Positions 1 to 9,162 of a DNA stretch of 64,000 nt are shown here, in pieces. Position numbers and translations under genes: made by a program. Position 1 is the first letter of the stretch. Every line of letters starts with the position of its first letter. The stretch covers positions 4,340,001-4,404,000 of the forward strand of contig NZ_CP032155.1 in assembly GCF_008329905.1 (NCBI RefSeq). The letters run 5' to 3'. Under the pieces are notes generated by a model that saw only the letters and a program-made list of their open reading frames with translations, made no database searches and was not told where the DNA came from. Source of the DNA: Mycobacterium sp. ELW1 (lineage in GTDB: Bacteria; Actinomycetota; Actinomycetes; Mycobacteriales; Mycobacteriaceae).

Positions 1-2
1 AT

Positions 3-71
3 CCCAGCACGGTAATTTGCCTGCTGCAGGGCGCCAACGGCCAGACGCTGACCGGCTCGGCACGCCGCTGA
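3..71 (+). CDS. 3' end of an unidentified gene (partial)
   Basis: The first 71 bases read as an open frame that enters from outside the window and stops at a TGA. The visible tail of 22 residues ends in GSARR and contains LLQGANGQTL. Codon choice is GC-rich at third positions, which fits real coding sequence. Too little is visible to name a family. It may be the end of a small secreted protein, but that is only an impression. Confidence 0.35.
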   Translation, partial: PSTVICLLQGANGQTLTGSARR

Positions 72-190
72 CCTGCGCCGCGTCCGGCTCGTGTTGGGCG
101 CGACGGGGTCCTGCCGGTAGGGTCGGAGTGCTATCAGATGAATACCTAGGTCAAAGCGCGGCCGATCTGAACTTAAGGATCTGATCTTTC

Positions 191-1402
191 ATGCGCGCAC
201 CCTATGACCCTCAGGTGCTGAACCCTGCCGGTTTTGCCGGTGCCACGAAACGACCGATTTCGTTGCTGCTGATCGAGGACGATCAGGGCGACGCCATTCT
301 GGTCGAGGAGTTGATCTCCGAAGCCGGTGCCGATATCAGCGTGGAGTGGGCCGCTTCCATGGCTATTGCCCAGGAGAAGCTGGCCGTCCACCGGCCCGAT
401 TGCGTTCTGCTCGATCTCAACCTGCCCGACGCCAACGGCGTCGCCGCCGTGGACCGAGTGGCCAAGCTGGACGCGGGCCTGCCGATCGTCGTCCTCACCG
501 GCCTCAACGACCAACACTTCGGCATGTCGGCGATGGCCTCCGGCGCGCAGGATTACCTCGTCAAGGGGCACGTCGAGCCCGAAACGCTGCACCGTTCGGT
601 GCTGTACGCCATCGAACGCAAACGCACCGAGCTGACCGCCGTCGACCTGCACACAAGTCAAATGCGCGCCGAGGAGAACGCCCGTCTGGAACGTGCCCTG
701 CTGCCGTTACCCCTGCTGAACGATGACCCAGGTGTCGAGATCGTCATGCAGTACCGGCCCAGCCGGGAGAACGCGCTGCTGGGCGGCGACTTCTACGACA
801 TGGTGCAGACCCCGGACGGCACCGTGCACGTCATGGTCGGCGACGTGGCGGGCCACGGCCCCGACGAAGCGGCGCTGGGCGCGGCACTGCGCATCGGCTG
901 GCGGGCCCTGACGTTCGCGGGACTCCGCGGCAACGACCGGATGCGCCGCCTCGAGCAGGTCCTGCGAGCCGAGCGTGCAGGCAGCGGCATCTTTGCGACC
1001 GTGCTCAGTGTGGCGCTGGCGCCTAACTCGCTGGGCTTCACCGCCGTCCGCGCCGGGCACCCCGGAATGCTGCTCCACGGACCGGGCACCGTCGAATGGA
1101 TCGAGCCGCCACCCGGACCGGCCCTGGGTCTGGGTGCGCAGCAGTGGCCGCAGAACGAGTTGGAGCTGCCCGACGGCCACGGAATGGTCCTGCTCACTGA
1201 CGGACTCTTCGAGGGGCACTCAGGTGACGGCGAGAAGCGACTCGGCGAAGAGGGTCTGCTCGAAATCGCCCGCTCGATCGCCGACCTGCCCGGGCCCGAA
1301 TTCGTGAAGGCTCTCATCGAGGGCGCCGAAGCACGCGCGGCCTCGCACGGCGGAATCACCGACGACATCGCGGTACTGCGGGTGGAACGGACCCGCCGAT
1401 GA
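191..1402 (+). CDS. Response regulator fused to a PP2C/SpoIIE-type phosphatase
   Basis: A 403-residue cytoplasmic protein. The N-terminal receiver domain (about residues 24-140) begins LLLIEDDQGD and has the phosphoacceptor Asp75 in the motif LLDLNLPDANG. A short helical linker leads to a PP2C-like (RsbU/SpoIIE) Ser/Thr phosphatase domain (about 180-400) with the metal-binding segments GGDFYD, GDVAGHG and TDGLFE, and a final GGITDDIAVL. Such proteins usually dephosphorylate an anti-anti-sigma factor once the receiver is phosphorylated; no such partner is visible here. Its last four bases overlap the histidine kinase gene (ATGA), so the two are very probably cotranscribed and the kinase is the likely phosphodonor. 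No strong ribosome site precedes the ATG, so the start is moderately sure. Confidence 0.88.
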   Translation: MRAPYDPQVLNPAGFAGATKRPISLLLIEDDQGDAILVEELISEAGADISVEWAASMAIAQEKLAVHRPDCVLLDLNLPDANGVAAVDRVAKLDAGLPIVVLTGLNDQHFGMSAMASGAQDYLVKGHVEPETLHRSVLYAIERKRTELTAVDLHTSQMRAEENARLERALLPLPLLNDDPGVEIVMQYRPSRENALLGGDFYDMVQTPDGTVHVMVGDVAGHGPDEAALGAALRIGWRALTFAGLRGNDRMRRLEQVLRAERAGSGIFATVLSVALAPNSLGFTAVRAGHPGMLLHGPGTVEWIEPPPGPALGLGAQQWPQNELELPDGHGMVLLTDGLFEGHSGDGEKRLGEEGLLEIARSIADLPGPEFVKALIEGAEARAASHGGITDDIAVLRVERTRR

Positions 1403-2991
1403 AAGAGGTCGCGGGCACCCGGCTGTCCGGTATGACCGTGCGAGGCTGGCTCAGCATCGTGCTGCTGGTGGTCGGCGTGGTGGTACTCGGCGGGGCACTG
1501 GTGGCCGCAGTGCTGCTCAACCGAACCGACGACACCAGTCGGCAGCTGATCGACGAGATCCAGCCCGCCCGTGTCGGCGCCTACCAGCTGCAGGCCGCGT
1601 TACGTGATCAGGAAACCGCGGTCCGCGGCTACGTCATCGCCGCCGACCCGCAGTTCCTGGACCCCTACTACGAGGGCCAGCGCACCGAACAGACTGCAGC
1701 GCAGGCCATTCGGCGCCACCTGGCCGGTCGCCCCGAGTTGCTCGCCGATCTGGATGCGATCGAGAAGTCGACAGCGGCGTGGCGCAGCGAATACGCGGAC
1801 CCCTTGATCGCCAGCGTCACGCCGGGGTCACCCAGCGTGTTGACGAAGACGACCGCGGAGTCCGGGAAGGCGAAGTTCGACTCCCTGAGGACGCTTTTCG
1901 ACGCCCAGAATCAGCACCTCGCCACGGCGCGCACCGACGCGCTCAATCAACTCAACTCGGCTCAGGCGTGGCGCGACCGGGTCTTGGGGGTGGTGATCGC
2001 CGCCTTCCTGATCACCGGTTTCGCGATCACGATTCTGGTTCGCAATGCGGTGACCCGGCCGATGGAGGCGTTGGCATCAGCTTGCCGGCGCATCACCAAG
2101 GGAAGCTTCGACGAGCGGATCAATCCCGAAGGCCCCAAGGACATTCGCGCGATCGCCGCTGACGTCGAGGACATGCGGCGGCGCATCGTCGATGAACTCA
2201 AGGCCTCCAGCGACGCTCGCGCACAACTGGATGAACAGGCCGCCGAGCTACGACGGTCCAACGCCGAGCTGGAGCAGTTCGCCTACGTCGCGTCGCATGA
2301 CCTGCAGGAGCCGCTGCGTAAGGTCGCGTCGTTCTGTCAGCTGTTGGAGAAGCGCTACGGCGACCAGCTCGACGACCGTGGCCACCAGTACATCGATTTC
2401 GCCGTCGACGGCGCCAAGCGGATGCAGGTTCTGATCAACGACCTGTTGACGTTCTCGCGAGTCGGCCGGCTGCACTCCACCCAGGTCGACGTGAACCTCG
2501 ATACCGTGCTCGACGCGGCTATCGCCAATGTGTCCACCGCGATCGAGGAGACCGGCGCCGAGATCACCCGCTCCGGCCCGTTGCCCACGGTGACCGGTGA
2601 CCCGACCCTGCTGACGATGTTGTGGCAGAACCTGGTCAGCAATGCGGTGAAGTTCCGCCGCGACGATGTTGCCCCACGCATCACCATCACCTCCGAAACC
2701 GGTACCGGCGATGACGAGGGACAGTGGGTGTTCACGTTCTCCGACAATGGAATCGGAATCGCCGACGAATTCGTCGACAAAGTCTTCGTGATCTTTCAGC
2801 GCCTGCACGGCCGGGATGCATACGCGGGCACCGGAATCGGCCTGGCCCTGGTCAAGAAGATCGTCGAACACCACGGCGGCACCATCTCGATCGACACCGC
2901 CTACGACGGCGGGACCCGGTTCCGCTTCACCCTGCCCGCCCATCTCGCACCAGAAACACATGCGTTGCAACTGGAAGGAACCGCTTCATGA
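1399..2991 (+). CDS. Membrane sensor histidine kinase (CHASE3-HAMP-HisKA-HATPase)
   Basis: A 530-residue protein. A transmembrane helix (about 14-38) is followed by an extracytoplasmic CHASE3-type helical domain containing the typical stretch LRDQETAVRGYVI, a second transmembrane helix (about 195-215) and a HAMP linker. The HisKA box YVASHDLQEPLRKVASF places the phosphorylated histidine at residue 300. The ATPase domain has an N box NLVSNAVKF, a G1 box FSDNGIGI and a G2 box GTGIGLALVKKIV. The kinase is of the phytochrome/Cph1-like class that pairs with short receiver-only regulators. It overlaps both neighbours by four bases, giving a three-gene signalling operon. The ligand cannot be read from the sequence. 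Confidence 0.9.
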   Translation: MKEVAGTRLSGMTVRGWLSIVLLVVGVVVLGGALVAAVLLNRTDDTSRQLIDEIQPARVGAYQLQAALRDQETAVRGYVIAADPQFLDPYYEGQRTEQTAAQAIRRHLAGRPELLADLDAIEKSTAAWRSEYADPLIASVTPGSPSVLTKTTAESGKAKFDSLRTLFDAQNQHLATARTDALNQLNSAQAWRDRVLGVVIAAFLITGFAITILVRNAVTRPMEALASACRRITKGSFDERINPEGPKDIRAIAADVEDMRRRIVDELKASSDARAQLDEQAAELRRSNAELEQFAYVASHDLQEPLRKVASFCQLLEKRYGDQLDDRGHQYIDFAVDGAKRMQVLINDLLTFSRVGRLHSTQVDVNLDTVLDAAIANVSTAIEETGAEITRSGPLPTVTGDPTLLTMLWQNLVSNAVKFRRDDVAPRITITSETGTGDDEGQWVFTFSDNGIGIADEFVDKVFVIFQRLHGRDAYAGTGIGLALVKKIVEHHGGTISIDTAYDGGTRFRFTLPAHLAPETHALQLEGTAS

Positions 2992-3437
2992 GCGACAGCA
3001 GTCGCGCCATCGACGTCCTGCTCATCGAGGACGACCCCGGAGACGAGCTGATCACCCGAGAGGCGTTCGAGCACAACAAGCTCAAGAACACCTTGCATGT
3101 GGTGCACGACGGACAGGAAGGCTTGGACTACCTGTACCGGCGCGGCCAGTTCGCCGACGCCCCGCGGCCGGACCTCATCCTGCTCGACCTGAATCTGCCC
3201 AAGTACGACGGGCGCCAGCTGCTCGAGAAGATCAAGTCCGACGACGACCTGAGCACCATCCCGGTGGTCGTGCTCACCACCTCGTCGGCCGAAGAGGACA
3301 TCCTGCGCAGCTACAAGCTGCACGCAAACGCCTATGTCACCAAACCGGTCGACCTCGACCAGTTCATGAGCGCGGTCCGGCAGATCGACGAATTCTTCGT
3401 CCAGGTGGTCCGGCTTCCCGGGGGTCAGCCCCGGTAA
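2988..3437 (+). CDS. Stand-alone response regulator (Rcp1-like)
   Basis: A 149-residue single receiver domain without an output domain. It carries the acidic pair in LLIEDDPGDE, the phosphoacceptor Asp67 in LLDLNLPKYDG, the conserved Thr in VVLTTSSAEED and the Lys in YVTKPVDL. I chose the ATG that overlaps the kinase stop codon (ATGA), because this gives the normal receiver length; an upstream in-frame extension would lie inside the kinase gene. Small receivers of this type (Rcp1 of cyanobacteria) act as phospho-relay or diffusible partners of phytochrome-like kinases. The likely job is to receive phosphate from the kinase in front of it and possibly share it with the phosphatase-type regulator. 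Confidence 0.9.
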   Translation: MSDSSRAIDVLLIEDDPGDELITREAFEHNKLKNTLHVVHDGQEGLDYLYRRGQFADAPRPDLILLDLNLPKYDGRQLLEKIKSDDDLSTIPVVVLTTSSAEEDILRSYKLHANAYVTKPVDLDQFMSAVRQIDEFFVQVVRLPGGQPR

Positions 3438-3550
3438 CACCCGGTGCTGCCCGGCGCGGGCACGTCCGGATGTGAGACGGTGACGCCGACGACGGGCGCG
3501 TCCTCGGTGAGAGCCGTTGCGATGGCGTTCCGCAGGCGACGGCCGCTCAT
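3425..3550 (-). CDS. Possible 41-residue protein, convergent to the response regulator
   Basis: On the minus strand an ATG at 3550 opens a 41-codon frame that begins MSGRRLRNAIATAL and ends GSTGCYRG. Almost every codon has G or C in the third position, as in real genes here, and it overlaps the 3' end of the response regulator gene by only 13 bases. No ribosome site is obvious and no family is recognised. It could equally be the remnant of a longer gene. Confidence 0.3.
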   Translation of the reverse strand: MSGRRLRNAIATALTEDAPVVGVTVSHPDVPAPGSTGCYRG

Positions 3551-3750
3551 CAGCTAGCTAACTCTTTCGGGGTAGAAAGTCGCCCCTATTGAGGAGCAGC
3601 AACCCAGCAAAGCTCACGATACCGTTCGGCCATGCCGTCGGTCGTCATCGAAGAACGCAGGCTGCCGACCGGAGCAGCGCCGCGTTTCCCCCACTGCTGT
3701 CTCCGCAATTGCGCTGCCAGCAACCACAGACGGCGATTTGAGAGCCGCTC
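3438..3750. other. Gap before the mce operon
   Basis: Apart from the small minus-strand frame, the stretch holds no convincing gene. It must contain the promoter of the mce operon. A GGGG (3569-3572) and a CCCC (3583-3586) separated by ten bases form a loose inverted repeat that could be a regulator site. I cannot pick out a convincing -35/-10 pair. Confidence 0.4.
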
Positions 3751-4521
3751 GTGACCGTGGCCGCGCCGCTGGCCAAGCCGGTCCGGGCCTTCGGTGGGTT
3801 CATCGCCATGTCGCTGGACACTGTGGTGGCGATGTTCCGCCCCCCATTCGCGTGGCAGGAGTACCTGCTGCAGACGTGGTTCGTCGCGCGAGTTTCGGTA
3901 CTGCCCGCGCTCATGCTCACGCTGCCCTACTCGGTATTACTTGTCTTCACCTTCAACATCCTGCTCGGCGAGTTCGGTGCTACGGATTTCTCCGGCACCG
4001 GGGCCGCGATCGGAACGGTGAACCAGATCGGCCCCATCGTCACGGTGCTGGTTGTCTCGGGCGCGGGAGCCACGGCTATGTGCGCCGATCTTGGTGCCCG
4101 CACGATTCGTGAAGAACTCGACGCGCTGAAAGTCATGGGCATCAATCCGATACAGGCGCTTGTCGTTCCACGCGTCTTGGCCGCAACGACTGTGGCATTG
4201 GCTCTGTCGGCAACGGTGATCCTCACCGGCCTCGCCGGCGCATACATCTTCTGCGTCTACATCCAGCACGTCTCCCCTGGCGCCTTCGCCGCCGGGATGA
4301 CATTGCTGACCGGCATGGGCGACGTGGTTGTCTCGTTGACGAAAGCCACACTGTTCGGCCTGGCAGCCGGCCTCATCGCCTGTTACAAAGGGATTTCGGT
4401 CGATGGCGGACCCGCAGGTGTCGGCAATGCCGTCAACGAGACGGTCGTGTTCACGTTCATGGTGCTATTCGCGATCAACGTGATCGTGACGGCCGTCGGC
4501 ATCCAATTCACCGTCTCATGA
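3751..4521 (+). CDS. yrbEA: YrbEA, permease subunit of an Mce transporter
   Basis: A 256-residue MlaE-type integral membrane protein with about five hydrophobic segments, the first after the mycobacterial N-terminal stretch PVRAFGGFIAMSLDTVV. The family signature is the EExDALKVMGINP-like loop, here REELDALKVMGINPIQALVVPR, followed by the GGPAGVGNAVNETVV ending. It pairs with YrbEB to form the inner-membrane permease driven by the MceG ATPase, which is normally encoded elsewhere and is not in this window. The GTG start has only a weak GAGAG ribosome site; an ATG at 3808 would shorten the N-terminus. First gene of the eight-gene operon. Confidence 0.95.
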   Translation: MTVAAPLAKPVRAFGGFIAMSLDTVVAMFRPPFAWQEYLLQTWFVARVSVLPALMLTLPYSVLLVFTFNILLGEFGATDFSGTGAAIGTVNQIGPIVTVLVVSGAGATAMCADLGARTIREELDALKVMGINPIQALVVPRVLAATTVALALSATVILTGLAGAYIFCVYIQHVSPGAFAAGMTLLTGMGDVVVSLTKATLFGLAAGLIACYKGISVDGGPAGVGNAVNETVVFTFMVLFAINVIVTAVGIQFTVS

Positions 4522-4531
4522 GGTCAATTCG

Positions 4532-5386
4532 GTGACCACCGGATTTCCCAGCCGCCTTCACCCCAAGCTGGGCATCACCATCCACAATGTCGCCGACGGC
4601 TGGAACCGAGTCGGCGCGCAAACCCGTTTCTACGTCAAAACCGTTGCGGCAGTGCCGGAGGCGGCGACTCGTTACCGGAAAGAACTTCTTCGCCTCATTG
4701 CACAGATGGGGCTGGGGTCGGGCGCCCTCGCGGTGGTCGGTGGCACCGTGGCCATCGTCGGGTTCTTGACGATGACTACCGGGGCGCTCGTCGCCGTCCA
4801 GGGGTACAACCAACTGGCCTCCGTCGGGTTCGAGGCACTGACCGGTTTCGCATCAGCATTCTTCAACGTTCGGCTGATCGTTCCAGGGACCGTCTCAGTG
4901 GCGCTGTCGGCCACTATCGGCGCCGGGGCAACTGCGCAGATCGGCGCGATGCGCATCAACGAAGAGATCGATGCGCTGGAAGTGATCGGGATCCGGTCGG
5001 TCACCTACCTGGCATCCACCCGAGTGGTGGCCGGCGTTGTCGTGGTCATCCCGCTGTACTGCATCGCGGTCATGATGGCATTCCTGGCTGCCCGCACCGG
5101 GACCGTCGCGATCTACGGCCAGGGGTCGGGGGTCTACGACCACTACTTCAACACGTTCCTCAACCCCACCGACGTCATCTGGTCGTTCATGCAGTCGGTG
5201 GCCATGACCGTCGTCATCATGCTGGTCCATACCTATTACGGATACACAGCGAAGGGCGGTCCGGCCGGTGTCGGCGAGGCAGTGGGGCGTGCGGTCCGCA
5301 CGTCGATGGTTGTCGCGGCAGTTGAAATCGTCATGATCTCCCTGGCCGTCTACGGGCAGTCGGGCAACTTCAACCTGGCAGGGTGA
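4532..5386 (+). CDS. yrbEB: YrbEB, second permease subunit of the Mce transporter
   Basis: A 284-residue MlaE-family protein. The hydrophobic core starts near residue 60 (GLGSGALAVVGGTVAIVGFL) and the family loop reads MRINEEIDALEVIGIRSVTYL, followed by the C-terminal GGPAGVGEAVGRAVRTS. It begins ten bases after yrbEA at a GTG and its stop overlaps the mceA start by four bases, so translation is coupled. With YrbEA it forms the channel or permease that receives lipid from the Mce tunnel. Confidence 0.95.
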   Translation: MTTGFPSRLHPKLGITIHNVADGWNRVGAQTRFYVKTVAAVPEAATRYRKELLRLIAQMGLGSGALAVVGGTVAIVGFLTMTTGALVAVQGYNQLASVGFEALTGFASAFFNVRLIVPGTVSVALSATIGAGATAQIGAMRINEEIDALEVIGIRSVTYLASTRVVAGVVVVIPLYCIAVMMAFLAARTGTVAIYGQGSGVYDHYFNTFLNPTDVIWSFMQSVAMTVVIMLVHTYYGYTAKGGPAGVGEAVGRAVRTSMVVAAVEIVMISLAVYGQSGNFNLAG

Positions 5387-6792
5387 CGATGGAACCCCGA
5401 CCCGGAGACAACCGTCTACACGACCGCTGGTGGACGGTCGTGCTGCTCGTCGCCATCGGCGCCTTCTTCTTCGTGACGGGCACCGCGTTCGCCGGCACCT
5501 TCCGGTCCTACGTTCCTGTGACTCTGACTTCGGATCGCTCGGGCCTGGTGATGGAAACCGGGGCCAAGGTGAAGATGCGCGGGGTCCAGGTCGGCCGAGT
5601 CGCTCAGATCCAAGGTGGTCAGGGCCCGGCCAGTCTGCGCCTCGAGATCGACCCGGATCAGGTTCGGTACATCCCGGCCAACGTCGGGGCGCAGATCAGG
5701 TCCACGACCGCGTTCGGCGCCAAGTTCGTCGACCTCGTCTATCCGTCGGATCCCAGCCCGCAACGCATCTCCGCGGGTGCCGTACTGCGCTCGGCGAATG
5801 TGACGACCGAAGTCAACACGGTCTTCGAGAACGTGGTGAATCTCCTTGACATGGTTGACCCCGCCAAGCTGAACGCGGTGTTGACCGCGGTGGCCGACGG
5901 AGTTCGGGGCCAGGGTCCGCGGATGGCCGAAGCCACCACCGACCTCAATCAAGTGCTGAAGGCTCTCAACGATCGCAGCGATGTCATCCAGCAGGATTGG
6001 CGGTCATTCAAGAATCTCAACGACACCTACGCCGCGGCCGCACCCGACCTGGTGGCGATACTCAATGCCGGCAGCACTTTCAGCGCAACTGTCGCCAGCC
6101 GTGCCCAGAACCTGGATGCGTTGCTGCTCAACACGATCGGATTCGCCCAATCCGGCCGCGATCTGCTGAGTACCAGCGGCGACAAGCTTGTTGACGCCGT
6201 GAATACTCTCGAGCCGACGACCGCCCTGCTGCTGAAGTACAACCCCGTCTACACGTGCTGGCTCGAAGGTGCGAAATGGACACTCGACAACGGTGCTTAT
6301 GACGCATGGGCCGGAAAGGACGGTAAGTCGGCGATGTTCGACGTTGCTCTCCTATTGGGCAACGATCCCTACCAGTACCCGGACAACCTGCCGATCGTAG
6401 CGGCCAAGGGCGGTCCCGGCGGTAAGCCGGGCTGTGGGTCGATGCCTGACCCCACCAAGAACTTCCCGGTGCGCCAGCTCATCACCAACACCGGGTGGGG
6501 CACCGGTTTGGACGTTAGGCCGAATCCAGGCCTCGGACATCCCTGTTGGGCCGACTGGTTCCCCGTCACACGTGCGAATCCGCGGCCACCCAGCATCCGG
6601 CAGTGCTTACCGGGCCCTGCTCCAGGGCCTGACCCTGGACCGGGAATGCCACCGTACGGCGCAGCCTGGTACGGGCCGGGCGGCCTCCCACTGTGGCCCG
6701 GTGTACCTCCCGCCCCGGAGCCCGCCCCGGCGCCTTCTCCGCCGGTAGCAGCTCCGGCCGACCAGACAGCGCCAGCGACGCCGACGCCATGA
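5383..6792 (+). CDS. mceA: MceA, first Mce lipid-binding subunit
   Basis: A 469-residue MlaD/Mce protein. One N-terminal membrane anchor (about 17-40) precedes the MCE domain (about 45-125, with AKVKMRGVQVGRVAQI). The helical Mce/Cholesterol-uptake-porin region follows. The C-terminus carries a YNPVYTCWLEGAKW block typical of MceA proteins and then a Pro/Ala-rich tail with PAPEPAPAPSPP. Known Mce proteins form a hetero-hexameric periplasmic tunnel that moves hydrophobic substrates such as sterols or fatty acids; the substrate here is unknown. The start may be the GTG at 5383 or the ATG two codons later. Confidence 0.95.
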   Translation: MTMEPRPGDNRLHDRWWTVVLLVAIGAFFFVTGTAFAGTFRSYVPVTLTSDRSGLVMETGAKVKMRGVQVGRVAQIQGGQGPASLRLEIDPDQVRYIPANVGAQIRSTTAFGAKFVDLVYPSDPSPQRISAGAVLRSANVTTEVNTVFENVVNLLDMVDPAKLNAVLTAVADGVRGQGPRMAEATTDLNQVLKALNDRSDVIQQDWRSFKNLNDTYAAAAPDLVAILNAGSTFSATVASRAQNLDALLLNTIGFAQSGRDLLSTSGDKLVDAVNTLEPTTALLLKYNPVYTCWLEGAKWTLDNGAYDAWAGKDGKSAMFDVALLLGNDPYQYPDNLPIVAAKGGPGGKPGCGSMPDPTKNFPVRQLITNTGWGTGLDVRPNPGLGHPCWADWFPVTRANPRPPSIRQCLPGPAPGPDPGPGMPPYGAAWYGPGGLPLWPGVPPAPEPAPAPSPPVAAPADQTAPATPTP

Positions 6793-6820
6793 CCATCGAC
6801 ATCCGACAGGAGACTCAACG

Positions 6821-7849
6821 GTGAAGAACCAACTGAGGGGCACCGTTTGGCGACTCGGTATCTTCCTGACCGTCTGCTTCTTCGGCGCGTTCGCTCTGCT
6901 TGCCGTCTTCGCCCAGTTCCGATTCGACGAAGGCAAGACCTACAACGCCGTATTCACCAATGTGACCGGCTTGAAGAAGGGCGACTTCGTCCGCATCGCG
7001 GGAGTCGAGGTTGGCAAGGTAGACGACATCGTCATCAACCGGGACGCATCGGTCCGAGTTGCCTTCTCCGCCAGGGATTCAGTGATGCTCACAGAGGGCA
7101 CTCGAGCAATCATTCGCTACGACAACGTGATCGGCGGACGGTTCCTTGCCCTTGAAGAAGGGACAGGTGGTGTCAAGCGACTCGAACCAGGCCAGACCAT
7201 CCCTGTCGACCACACCGCCCCAGCGCTCGATCTGGACTCGGTCATCGGTGGCTTCAAACCGCTCTTCCGTGCCCTGAGTCCCGAGCAGGTCAACGACCTC
7301 AGCGGACAATTGAACAATGCCCTACAAGGCCAGGGCGCCACAATCGGCTCCTTCCTCGATCAGGCGGCGGTTTTCACGAATACCCTCGCCGACCGTGACC
7401 AGTTGATCAGCGAGGTCATCACCAATCTCAACGCGGTGCTGGGAACCGTCGGCAGTCAGAGCGGACAGTTGGACAAGGCCGTCACCAACCTTGCCGGGCT
7501 TGTCGAAGGCCTCGATGCCCGGCGGACGGACATCGCGAATGCCTTCCAACACACCAACGCCGCTGCCGCCTCGGTGGCGGACTTACTCACCCAGGCTCGA
7601 GGCCCCTTTCAGAAGGTGGTCCATGAGACCGATCGGGTCTCCGCAATCGCAGTCGCCGACCATGAGTATCTGGCGAGGTTGATCGACACGCTGCCGGACA
7701 AATACCGCGCTCTGGGCCGCCAAGGCATGTACGGCGACTTCTTCAGCTTCTATTTGTGCGACTTGGTTTTGAAACTCAATGGTAAAGGTGGACAGCCTGT
7801 TTACGTCAAGGTGGCCGGCCAGGACACCGGGCGGTGTACGCCGAAATGA
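6821..7849 (+). CDS. mceB: MceB, Mce lipid-binding subunit
   Basis: A 342-residue protein with an N-terminal membrane anchor (about 10-30), an MCE domain (GLKKGDFVRIAGVEVGKVDDI) and a long helical domain. The C-terminal part has the YLCDLVLKLNG block and a conserved pair of cysteines seen in MceB proteins. The GTG start follows a clear AGGAG ribosome site 28 bases after mceA. No long proline-rich tail is present, in keeping with MceB. Confidence 0.95.
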   Translation: MKNQLRGTVWRLGIFLTVCFFGAFALLAVFAQFRFDEGKTYNAVFTNVTGLKKGDFVRIAGVEVGKVDDIVINRDASVRVAFSARDSVMLTEGTRAIIRYDNVIGGRFLALEEGTGGVKRLEPGQTIPVDHTAPALDLDSVIGGFKPLFRALSPEQVNDLSGQLNNALQGQGATIGSFLDQAAVFTNTLADRDQLISEVITNLNAVLGTVGSQSGQLDKAVTNLAGLVEGLDARRTDIANAFQHTNAAAASVADLLTQARGPFQKVVHETDRVSAIAVADHEYLARLIDTLPDKYRALGRQGMYGDFFSFYLCDLVLKLNGKGGQPVYVKVAGQDTGRCTPK

Positions 7850-9162
7850 AGTCCTTTTCCGAACGTAATCCCGTCATCCTCGGAGCGATCGGCGCCGTCG
7901 TCATCGCAGGCATTGTGATGGGGGCGCTGAACTGGCAGAAGATCCCGTTCCTCAACCTTGGCCACAGTTATTCGGCGTACTTCGCCGAGGCGGGCGGGCT
8001 GTTCACCGGCGCCGGCGTCGAGGTGTCAGGCCTGCCGGTCGGCAAGGTGGCCAGCATCGAGCTCGACGGACAGCACGTCTTGGTGAAGTTCCGTATCAAC
8101 GGCGACGTACATCTGGGTGATCGCACCGTGGCAGCGATCAAGACCAAAGGACTGCTGGGCACCAAGATGCTCGACGTGATCCCCCGAGGCAACGGCGACC
8201 TCTCGGGGCCGATTCCGATTGACCGGACCACCTCGCCATACCAACTCCCTGACGCACTGGGCGATTTGACCACCACCATCAGCGGACTCAACACCGACCA
8301 GCTGTCGCAATCCCTTGCGACCATGGCAGAGACATTCGCCAACACGCCGTCGGACCTCCACAATGCGGTCACCGGCGTGGCCCGCTTCGCCGACATGCTC
8401 AACAAGCAAGACGCCGAACTGCGCAACCTACTGGCCAACGCCGCCAAAACGACTGAGGTCCTGGCGAATCGCACAGACCAGATCGTGCAACTGGTCCACC
8501 AGACGAACTCGTTGCTCATCGCACTCAACGCGCAGAGTGCGTCTCTCGACAAGATCTGGCGCAATATCTCCGCGGTGTCGCAGCAATTGAAGGGTTTCGT
8601 TGCCGACAACCGAGCAACACTGAAGCCGGCCCTGGAAAAGTTGAACGGGGTTTTGACCATCGTCGATGACCGGAAGGCGAAGGTGCAGGATGCTGTCAAG
8701 CGGCTCAACGCCTATGCGATGTCGCTCGGCGAGTCTGTGTCGTCAGGTCCGTTCTTCAAGGCCTACGTCGTCAATCTCTTGCCCGGACAATTCGTTCAAC
8801 CGTTCATCGACGCGGCGTTCTCGGACCTGGGCGCCGACCCTGCCACACTGCTGCCCTCCTTGCGTACGGATCCTCAGGTTGGGCAGCCGGGCACACCTGC
8901 ACTCCCGGTGCCTTTCCCGCGCACCGGGCAGGGCGGCGATCCGAATCTGACGCTCCCGGATGCGATCACGGGCAAGCCGGGCGATCCGCGCTACCCGTAT
9001 CGCGCACCGCTGCCGGCTCCGCCCGCCGGCGGGCCACCACCCGGACCGCCGGCGGCATCGCCGCCCGAGATCGCCTCGACACCGGAGCCCACGCCCGCTC
9101 CGCTCCTGGTGCCCGCTCCCGGAGAGCCGACGCAGAGCGCCGAATCGGGAGGTCAGCAGTGA
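7846..9162 (+). CDS. mceC: MceC, Mce lipid-binding subunit
   Basis: A 438-residue protein starting MKSFSERNPVILGAIG, which contains the usual anchor helix. I chose the ATG that overlaps the mceB stop (ATGA); a GTG four codons upstream is also in frame. The MCE domain contains GAGVEVSGLPVGKVASIELDG. The helical domain ends at LPGQFVQPFIDAAF, the conserved MceC/D segment, and is followed by a long Pro-rich tail (PAGGPPPGPPAASPP) expected to reach toward the outer layers. Confidence 0.95.
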   Translation: MKSFSERNPVILGAIGAVVIAGIVMGALNWQKIPFLNLGHSYSAYFAEAGGLFTGAGVEVSGLPVGKVASIELDGQHVLVKFRINGDVHLGDRTVAAIKTKGLLGTKMLDVIPRGNGDLSGPIPIDRTTSPYQLPDALGDLTTTISGLNTDQLSQSLATMAETFANTPSDLHNAVTGVARFADMLNKQDAELRNLLANAAKTTEVLANRTDQIVQLVHQTNSLLIALNAQSASLDKIWRNISAVSQQLKGFVADNRATLKPALEKLNGVLTIVDDRKAKVQDAVKRLNAYAMSLGESVSSGPFFKAYVVNLLPGQFVQPFIDAAFSDLGADPATLLPSLRTDPQVGQPGTPALPVPFPRTGQGGDPNLTLPDAITGKPGDPRYPYRAPLPAPPAGGPPPGPPAASPPEIASTPEPTPAPLLVPAPGEPTQSAESGGQQ

